Assembly: GCF_000305785.2 (NCBI RefSeq)
Contig: NC_018868.3
Location: forward strand, 3,146,270 to 3,210,269
Source of the DNA: Simiduia agarivorans SA1 = DSM 21679
Lineage (GTDB): Bacteria; Pseudomonadota; Gammaproteobacteria; Pseudomonadales; Cellvibrionaceae
Direction: 5' to 3'
DNA length: 64,000 nucleotides
The position numbers and the translations under genes were made by a program. Positions 58,061 through 64,000 of this stretch are shown here, in pieces. A model generated the notes under the pieces. It saw only the letters and a list, made by a program, of their open reading frames with translations. It did no database searches and was not told the DNA's origin. Within the stretch, counting starts at the first letter, position 1. Every line of letters starts with the position of its first letter.

Positions 58061-59572
58061 ATGCGCAACATGGGGGAAGGGGTAGACAGGGGCTTTGCTC
58101 GCGAGCCGACCATCGGAGCTCCGGTGTTGCCGGATTATGAGGACCGTTTTGGCCTCAGCGGTTTGCCATTCAGTGATCAGGTCAATCGGTTTTATCCGGG
58201 GCATGGTCGACAGAATCTCAAGGATCAACTCCTTCATTTACTCCATTTTTCTGATGCCCCTACCTTGGCCACCGGTCCGATCGGGTGTGGTAAAACGTCT
58301 CTCATTACTACCTTGGCCACTGACCTGGCCGGCGAAGATCACTGCTTCGTACCGTCGGTATCCTGTTACACCAGCGCTTCCGGTTTATTATTCCAGCTGG
58401 CGCAGCACATTGGATTGGCTGTTGATAAAGCCATGCCTTTACCTGTGCTGTGGACCAAGCTCAACGAATGGGCAGAGTTCAGCGAAGGCAATTTGCAGGT
58501 ATTTATACTGCTGGACGACGCGCACGAGCTGGCGCCGGATGCTGCGCAGCAGATTATCCGTTTGGTGAGCGCAGACAGTGAGACTAACTGTTGGCACTTG
58601 CTGATGGTGGCTGACGAGGGGTGGGAGGCTCGTATCAGTCAATGGGACGCCAGTCTGTTGCAGTCTATGCAAGTGTTTAAGTTGCCTGCGATCACCGCAT
58701 CATTTGTCAGCGACTATCTGGCGTTCCGCCTGTCGGAAGTTGGCTACGACGACGCGCCTTTGTTTGAAGAGAGCGAAGAAGAGCAATTGTGGCTGGATAG
58801 TGGTGGCGACTTGCATCAGCTGCACCGGTTGGCTGAGCAGCGAATGGCGGAAAAAATATCCCAGCAGGAATCCGGCACGGAGTCGGCTCTGCCGTGGCTG
58901 CACTTGGGTGCTCTGGCCCTATTGCTGTCGGTGTTGGCCGGTGCTTGGCTGTGGCAAGGCAATGCAGAAGCACCCGCGCCCGTTACTCTCACATTACCGC
59001 CAGCGGCCAATGTGGTGGAGGTTGAACCAGATCGAGCACTCGTCCACGCGGAACCAGCCGCAGTGCCCACGCCAGCTGTCGCCGCCGCTCCCGATCAGCC
59101 CTCTTTGGTGAGCTTGGCACCGGACCCGGTGCAGTCAGACACCCCGGAGCCAGCACCCGAAACTATCAGGGACCCGTTGAGTCGCACTGGCGGTATGCCG
59201 CACGCGGAACCAGCGCCGGAAGCCACCCCCGTTGCAGAAAAGGCTACACCTGCATTGTCTTCAACAGTCGAACATACCGCTGATGAGCGGGCCTTGTTGG
59301 CGTTGGCGCCGGATCGCTACGTGATACAGGTTCTGGGTGCTGCGTCTGAATCGGGCGTGGCGCAATTTGTAACGGAAAACCGCGGTCTTGGTTTACGGGT
59401 GTATCGCAGTGAGCGGGCAGGTAAGCCCTGGTTTGTGGTGGTCCAGCCAGATTTTGCCAGTCTGCCGGCCGCCCGCGCCGCAATCCAGAAATTGCCAAAA
59501 AAAATCCGCGATAGTGGTCCTTGGCCCCGCGCCGTGGCAGAGGTACAGCAGCAAATCCGGTCCGAATCCTAG
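58061..59572 (+). CDS. AAA ATPase/SPOR-domain protein (DamX-like)
   Basis: A 503-residue protein downstream of aroB. An ExeA-like AAA domain (about 20-255) with P-loop GPIGCGKTSL and Walker B-like VFILLDDAHELAP is cytoplasmic. One TM helix (about 284-303) and a long Pro/Ala linker (about 305-410) follow. A C-terminal SPOR domain (about 420-495: DRYVIQVLGAASESGVAQFV...KPWFVVVQPDFASLPAARAAI) binds septal peptidoglycan. The second ATG (58070) has AGGG at better spacing and may be the real start. It probably acts in cell division. Confidence 0.88.
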   Translation: MRNMGEGVDRGFAREPTIGAPVLPDYEDRFGLSGLPFSDQVNRFYPGHGRQNLKDQLLHLLHFSDAPTLATGPIGCGKTSLITTLATDLAGEDHCFVPSVSCYTSASGLLFQLAQHIGLAVDKAMPLPVLWTKLNEWAEFSEGNLQVFILLDDAHELAPDAAQQIIRLVSADSETNCWHLLMVADEGWEARISQWDASLLQSMQVFKLPAITASFVSDYLAFRLSEVGYDDAPLFEESEEEQLWLDSGGDLHQLHRLAEQRMAEKISQQESGTESALPWLHLGALALLLSVLAGAWLWQGNAEAPAPVTLTLPPAANVVEVEPDRALVHAEPAAVPTPAVAAAPDQPSLVSLAPDPVQSDTPEPAPETIRDPLSRTGGMPHAEPAPEATPVAEKATPALSSTVEHTADERALLALAPDRYVIQVLGAASESGVAQFVTENRGLGLRVYRSERAGKPWFVVVQPDFASLPAARAAIQKLPKKIRDSGPWPRAVAEVQQQIRSES

Positions 59573-59949
59573 CGTGCGCAATAAATATAAACTTAACCGA
59601 ATTTGTTGCGTTATTTGTTGCGCAGCCTTGCTTGCGTGAACCTGCTATTGCAGGTAATATTCTGCGCCCATTTGCCCACAAAACCGCAGAAAATACTGCG
59701 CGAAGGGGACGAGTGAGGTTAGAGGAACCTTTTTTCGAAAGTTATATCCTCTTTATGTGCGGTTGCGAATAAAAAATATTGCGCAACAACTCCCCGCCGG
59801 GTGACACAGTGTGTCCCGGCACCACTGCTTTCAACGCGTGTTTCCAGCACCTGCAGGGTATACCTTGCGGTGCCAAGTGCGCCCTGAAGTTTGTGGATGG
59901 GTTGAGTGAGCCGCAGCCACTGAGACATCACGAAGTTGAAGGATTGCTT
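59573..59949 (+). promoter_or_regulatory. gltB upstream region with promoter and long leader
   Basis: TTGCGT (59632-59637) and TAATAT (59655-59660) with a 17-base spacer form a good sigma-70 promoter. It implies a leader of about 280 bases. TTGCG/CGCAA repeats flank it (59606-59640, 59779-59785), and a 10-bp bulged hairpin lies at 59796-59820 (GCCGG...GACAC/GTGTC...CCGGC). No T run follows the hairpin. No short coding frame with a convincing ribosome site was found in the leader. Confidence 0.55.
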
Positions 59950-62900
59950 ATGAGCACAGGCCTGTATCGATTAGACGAGTTCAAAGACAACTGCGGCTTT
60001 GGTCTGATCGCCCATCTGAAAGGGGAACCCAGCCATCGCCTGCTGACCACCGCCATTGAGGCCCTCACCTGTATGACCCACCGCGGTGGTATTGCAGCGG
60101 ATGGCAAGACCGGTGACGGCTGCGGCTTGTTATTGCAAAAGCCCGACAGCTTCCTGCGTGCAGTGGCCGCTGAAGCCGGCTGTGCTGCGCTCACCGACGT
60201 CTATGGCGTGGGCGTGATGATGCTATCTACTGATGCGGTGGTGGCGCAATCCCAGCAGCAACAGGTGAACGAAGAGATTGAAGCGCAGGGGCTGACGGTT
60301 GCCGGCTGGCGGGCGATGCCCACGGATAATGCCTGCTTGGGCCCCATTGCACTGGAGTCGGTACCGTCCTTTTATAATGTCTTCGTGAATTGCAAAGGGC
60401 TGACCGATGAGCAGCTGAACGCCCGCCTGTTTATGGCGCGCCGTAAGGCCGAAAAGCGCCTGGCGGCCGATGCAACCTTTTACGTAGCCAGCCTGAATGC
60501 CAAAGTCATGTCTTTCAAAGGCCTGATGATGCCGGTGGACCTGCCGCGTTATTTTCTTGACCTGGCCGACCAGCGTCTCGAAACCGCCATTTGTGTATTC
60601 CACCAGCGTTTTTCCACTAACACCATGCCGCGCTGGCCATTGGCGCAGCCGTTCCGCCTGCTGGCACACAACGGCGAAATCAACACCATTACCGGCAACC
60701 GTAATTGGTCAGTGGCGCGCACGCCCAAATTCAAAACCGATTTGCTGCCCAATCTGGAAGACATCACCCCGCTGGTAAACCGCACCGGCTCAGATTCATC
60801 CAGTCTGGATAACATGCTCGAAGTGCTGTTGGCCGGGGGTATGGAATTGCACCGTGCCATCCGCATGCTGGTGCCGCCTGCCTGGCAGAACGTGGAAGAC
60901 ATGGACCCGGATCTGCGGGCTTTTTACGAATACAATTCCATGCACATGGAGCCCTGGGATGGTCCCGCCGGCCTAGTGATTACCGACGGCCGCTACGCCG
61001 TATGTACGCTCGACCGCAACGGTTTGCGTCCTTCCCGTTACGTGATCACCAAGGATGATTTCATCACGGTGGCGTCCGAGGTGGGTGTGCACGGCTACAA
61101 GCCTGAAGATGTGGTGGCGAAAGGCCGTTTGGGTCCGGGCCAGATGCTGTCCATTGATACCCAGGAAGGCAAACTGTATTTCAGCCACGACATCGACAAG
61201 ATGCTGAAGGATGCGCAGCCCTACAAGCAATGGTTGTCCAAGCGCGCCACCCGTTTGCGCGCCGACTATAATGGCCCGGCCATTGACAACCAGTTCACCA
61301 TGGACGAGTTCCTGCGTCACCAGAAGCTGTTCCAGGTGACGTTTGAAGAGCGCGATCAGGTGATCCGCCCATTGGCCGAGGGTGGTCAGGAAGCGGTTGG
61401 TTCTATGGGAGATGACACGCCAATGGCCGTGTTGTCGGAAAAACAGCGTTGCCTGTACGACTTTTTCCGTCAGCAATTTGCTCAGGTGACTAATCCACCC
61501 ATCGATCCCCTGCGCGAAGCCATCGTGATGTCGCTGGAAACCTGTTTGGGTGCCGAAAAATCGGTGTTCGAACATGTTGAGGATCATGCGGACCGTTTGA
61601 TTCTGTCCTCGCCGGTACTGACCTGGGCCAAGTGCGATTACATTCTGAAATTCGACAAGCCGGGCTACCGCGTCCGCAAGTTCTCTCTTTACTACGATCC
61701 AGCCGAAAAGAGCCTGCGTCAGGCCATTGTGGATCTGTGTGATGAAGTGGAAGCCGCCGTGCGTGAAGGCACGGTGATTGCCGTGCTGTCCGATCGCGAT
61801 GTGGAGCCGGAAAAATTGCCAGTGCATGCCTTGCTCGCGGTGGGCGCGGTTCATGCTCGCTTGGTGGAAACCGGTTTGCGTTGTAACTCCAATATTGTGG
61901 CGGATACCGCCACTGCGCGCGACTCGCATCAGATTGCCTGTTTGATTGGTTACGGGGCAACAGCGGTACACCCCTACCTGAGCTACTCCATCATCAATCA
62001 CCTGATTCAGACCGGTGAAATGCTGGACGACGCAGCCGCCGCGCAAAAGCGTTATGTGAATGCGATTTGTAAGGGCTTGCTGAAAATTTTGTCCAAGATG
62101 GGCATTTCAACCGTCGCGTCTTATCGCGGTGCGGCTCTGTTCGAAATTATCGGATTGGATGCCGACGTGGTGGCGCTGTGCTTCCCCGAAACCCCAAGCC
62201 GGATTGCTGGTGCAGGTTTTGATGATCTGCAGTCGGATTCCGCCACGGTATTGAAGTATGCCAATACCACGCGCAAACCCATCCAGCCCGGCGGCTTGTT
62301 GAAGTACATGCACGGTCAGGAATATCACGCCTTTAACCCGGATGTGGTGCAAACCCTGCAGCGTGCAGTACAAACCGGCGATTATTCTGTGTGGCGCGAT
62401 TACGCGGGGCTGGTCAATCACCGGCCTACAGCGACGCTGCGCGATTTGCTGAAAATCAAAGACGGCATCACGCCGGTGCCGCTGGAAGAAGTGGAGCCGG
62501 TGGAGGCGATCGTCAAGCGCTTTGACTCCGCTGCCATGTCACTCGGTGCCCTGTCACCGGAAGCGCACGAGGCGCTTGCGGAAGCCATGAACCGGTTGGG
62601 TGGTCGTTCAAACTCCGGTGAAGGCGGTGAAGATCCCGCGCGTCACGGCACCATTAAAACCTCTAAAATCAAACAGGTGGCCTCGGGTCGCTTCGGTGTG
62701 ACGCCGGAGTATCTGGTGAATGGCGAGGTGCTGCAGATTAAAGTGGCGCAAGGTGCCAAACCTGGCGAAGGGGGGCAGCTGCCCGGTGGTAAAGTGAATA
62801 AACTGATTGCCCGCCTGCGCTATTCCGTGCCGGGTGTGACGTTGATTTCGCCGCCGCCCCATCACGATATTTATTCTATCGAAGACTTGGCGCAACTGAT

Positions 62901-64000
62901 TTTCGACCTGAAGCAGGTGAATCCGGATGCGTTGGTTTCCGTGAAGCTGGTATCGCGTCCGGGCGTGGGCACCATTGCTGCGGGTGTGGCAAAAGCTTAT
63001 GCCGACCTGATCACCATTTCCGGTTACGACGGTGGTACTGCGGCGAGTCCTATCACGTCTATCCGCTACGCCGGTTCACCCTGGGAGCTGGGTCTGTCTG
63101 AAACTCATCAGATGCTGCGCGCGAACAATCTGCGCGGCAAGGTGCGGGTACAGACCGATGGCGGTCTGAAGTCCGGTCTGGATGTGGTGAAAGCGGCTAT
63201 GCTCGGCGCCGAAAGCTTCGGTTTTGGTACCGCGCCTATGGTGGCGTTGGGCTGTAAGTACCTGCGCATTTGTCACCTGAACAACTGCGCCACCGGTGTG
63301 GCGACCCAGAATGACAAGCTGCGCAAAGACCACTATATCGGCACCGTGGATATGGCCATGAACTTCTTCAAGTTTATGGCGGAAGAAACCCGCGAATGGA
63401 TGGCTCGACTGGGTGTGCGTAGCCTGGACGAACTGGTGGGCCGTGTGGATTTGCTGGAGCGCATTGAAGGACGCACTAAGCGTCAGGGTCAATTGGATCT
63501 GAGCCCGGTGATATACACCGATGATTTCCTGGCCAGCAAACCGCAAACCTGTCAGCAGCCGCGCAATGTGCCATTTGATGAAGGTCAGTTGGCGGAAACC
63601 ATGGTGAAAACCCTGTTACCCGCCATCGAAGCAAAATCCGGTGGCGAGTTCAGTTTTACTGTGACTAACTGCGACCGTTCCATCGGCGCGCGTTTGTCCG
63701 GCGAAATTGCCAAGCGCCACGGCAACCTGGGCATGAATGACGCGCCGGTTAAACTGAATCTCACTGGTGTGGCAGGCCAAAGCTTTGGCGTGTGGAACGC
63801 CGGCGGTCTGGAGTTGTATCTGGAAGGTGATGCCAACGATTACGTAGGCAAAGGCATGGCCGGCGGCAAGATTGTGATTCGCCCGCCGAAAAATTCCGGC
63901 TTTAAATCACAGGAGACCTCAATCATCGGCAACACCTGTCTGTACGGTGCGACCGGCGGCAAACTGTTTGCATCGGGCACGGCCGGTGAGCGTTTTGCCG
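59950..64000 (+). CDS. gltB: Glutamate synthase (NADPH) large subunit, 3' end beyond the window
   Basis: The first 1350 residues of GltB, open to the window edge. A short propeptide (residues 1-14) precedes Cys15 in [11 protein letters not shown], the glutaminase nucleophile exposed after cleavage. The glutaminase domain (about 15-400) is followed by the central domain and the FMN-binding synthase domain (about 780-1180: [32 protein letters not shown]). The 3Fe-4S cysteines [12 protein letters not shown] lie at about 1102-1113. A C-terminal GxGxG domain begins near 1220. AAGGA ribosome site eight bases before ATG. gltD should follow outside the window. Confidence 0.97.
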   Translation, partial: MSTGLYRLDEFKDNCGFGLIAHLKGEPSHRLLTTAIEALTCMTHRGGIAADGKTGDGCGLLLQKPDSFLRAVAAEAGCAALTDVYGVGVMMLSTDAVVAQSQQQQVNEEIEAQGLTVAGWRAMPTDNACLGPIALESVPSFYNVFVNCKGLTDEQLNARLFMARRKAEKRLAADATFYVASLNAKVMSFKGLMMPVDLPRYFLDLADQRLETAICVFHQRFSTNTMPRWPLAQPFRLLAHNGEINTITGNRNWSVARTPKFKTDLLPNLEDITPLVNRTGSDSSSLDNMLEVLLAGGMELHRAIRMLVPPAWQNVEDMDPDLRAFYEYNSMHMEPWDGPAGLVITDGRYAVCTLDRNGLRPSRYVITKDDFITVASEVGVHGYKPEDVVAKGRLGPGQMLSIDTQEGKLYFSHDIDKMLKDAQPYKQWLSKRATRLRADYNGPAIDNQFTMDEFLRHQKLFQVTFEERDQVIRPLAEGGQEAVGSMGDDTPMAVLSEKQRCLYDFFRQQFAQVTNPPIDPLREAIVMSLETCLGAEKSVFEHVEDHADRLILSSPVLTWAKCDYILKFDKPGYRVRKFSLYYDPAEKSLRQAIVDLCDEVEAAVREGTVIAVLSDRDVEPEKLPVHALLAVGAVHARLVETGLRCNSNIVADTATARDSHQIACLIGYGATAVHPYLSYSIINHLIQTGEMLDDAAAAQKRYVNAICKGLLKILSKMGISTVASYRGAALFEIIGLDADVVALCFPETPSRIAGAGFDDLQSDSATVLKYANTTRKPIQPGGLLKYMHGQEYHAFNPDVVQTLQRAVQTGDYSVWRDYAGLVNHRPTATLRDLLKIKDGITPVPLEEVEPVEAIVKRFDSAAMSLGALSPEAHEALAEAMNRLGGRSNSGEGGEDPARHGTIKTSKIKQVASGRFGVTPEYLVNGEVLQIKVAQGAKPGEGGQLPGGKVNKLIARLRYSVPGVTLISPPPHHDIYSIEDLAQLIFDLKQVNPDALVSVKLVSRPGVGTIAAGVAKAYADLITISGYDGGTAASPITSIRYAGSPWELGLSETHQMLRANNLRGKVRVQTDGGLKSGLDVVKAAMLGAESFGFGTAPMVALGCKYLRICHLNNCATGVATQNDKLRKDHYIGTVDMAMNFFKFMAEETREWMARLGVRSLDELVGRVDLLERIEGRTKRQGQLDLSPVIYTDDFLASKPQTCQQPRNVPFDEGQLAETMVKTLLPAIEAKSGGEFSFTVTNCDRSIGARLSGEIAKRHGNLGMNDAPVKLNLTGVAGQSFGVWNAGGLELYLEGDANDYVGKGMAGGKIVIRPPKNSGFKSQETSIIGNTCLYGATGGKLFASGTAGERFA

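Noticed and set aside
60973..62046. 357-codon antisense frame inside gltB
   Set aside because: GltB is highly conserved on the plus strand across this interval; the antisense frame is composition-driven.

Overview
The window is chromosomal DNA of a free-living gammaproteobacterium of the Pseudomonas/Cellvibrio type. The right half keeps, from memory, the gene order known in Pseudomonas: ubiE-ubiJ-ubiB-hisI-hisE-tatABC, hslVU with a SPOR gene and a DUF971 gene, priA/rpmE/nuclease, malic enzyme, mrcA/pilMNOPQ/aroK/aroB/SPOR-AAA/gltB. Marine Cellvibrionaceae-like traits (PEP-CTERM protein, secreted collagenase, many TonB-dependent receptors, dispersed palindromic repeats) make that group the best guess. 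The species cannot be fixed from the sequence alone.

Layout. 1-274: frameshifted, truncated CPBP-like membrane protein (minus). 488-2603: cobalamin riboswitch and BtuB-type receptor. 2803-5462: two overlapping amidohydrolase-like genes, the second lacking the metal ligands. 5564-6286: DUF2799-type lipoprotein, then a 50-bp tandem repeat array. 6734-8083: M28 peptidase lipoprotein (minus). 8206-12934: iron-responsive uptake locus (PepSY, Fur-box promoter, hemoglobin/heme-type receptor, PepSY, DUF2271, DUF4198). 12982-13584: cobO. 13700-16438: M16 peptidase. 16492-20160: three-gene minus operon of a beta-lactamase-fold membrane hydrolase, a LytS-type kinase and a LytTR regulator. 20253-21764: cobQ. 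21813-22589: PEP-CTERM protein with a sigma-54 promoter and upstream direct repeats. 22917-26034: unknown exported protein, Pip-like protein lacking its nucleophile serine, dtd, HD-GYP response regulator. 26099-26308: cold-shock protein.

26514-31715 (minus) is a tight block for Tat secretion, histidine biosynthesis steps 2-3 and ubiquinone biosynthesis. 31844-36118 is an RND efflux pump pair; 36144-40307 holds DUF971, a small chemoreceptor, HslUV and a SPOR protein. A hairpin-rich 254-bp element with terminal inverted repeats lies at 40411-40664, upstream of priA. rpmE follows on the plus strand, then a secreted collagenase bracketed by copies of a palindromic repeat family, a secreted nuclease and malic enzyme. 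PBP1A and the pil operon are divergent from each other; pilMNOPQ, aroK, aroB, a DamX-like protein and the start of gltB finish the window.

No CRISPR array, prophage, transposase, rRNA or tRNA was seen. The most unusual signals are the 254-bp structured element, the sigma-54/enhancer-like region of the PEP-CTERM gene, the serine-less Pip and ligand-less amidohydrolase, and the collagenase module flanked by palindromes.
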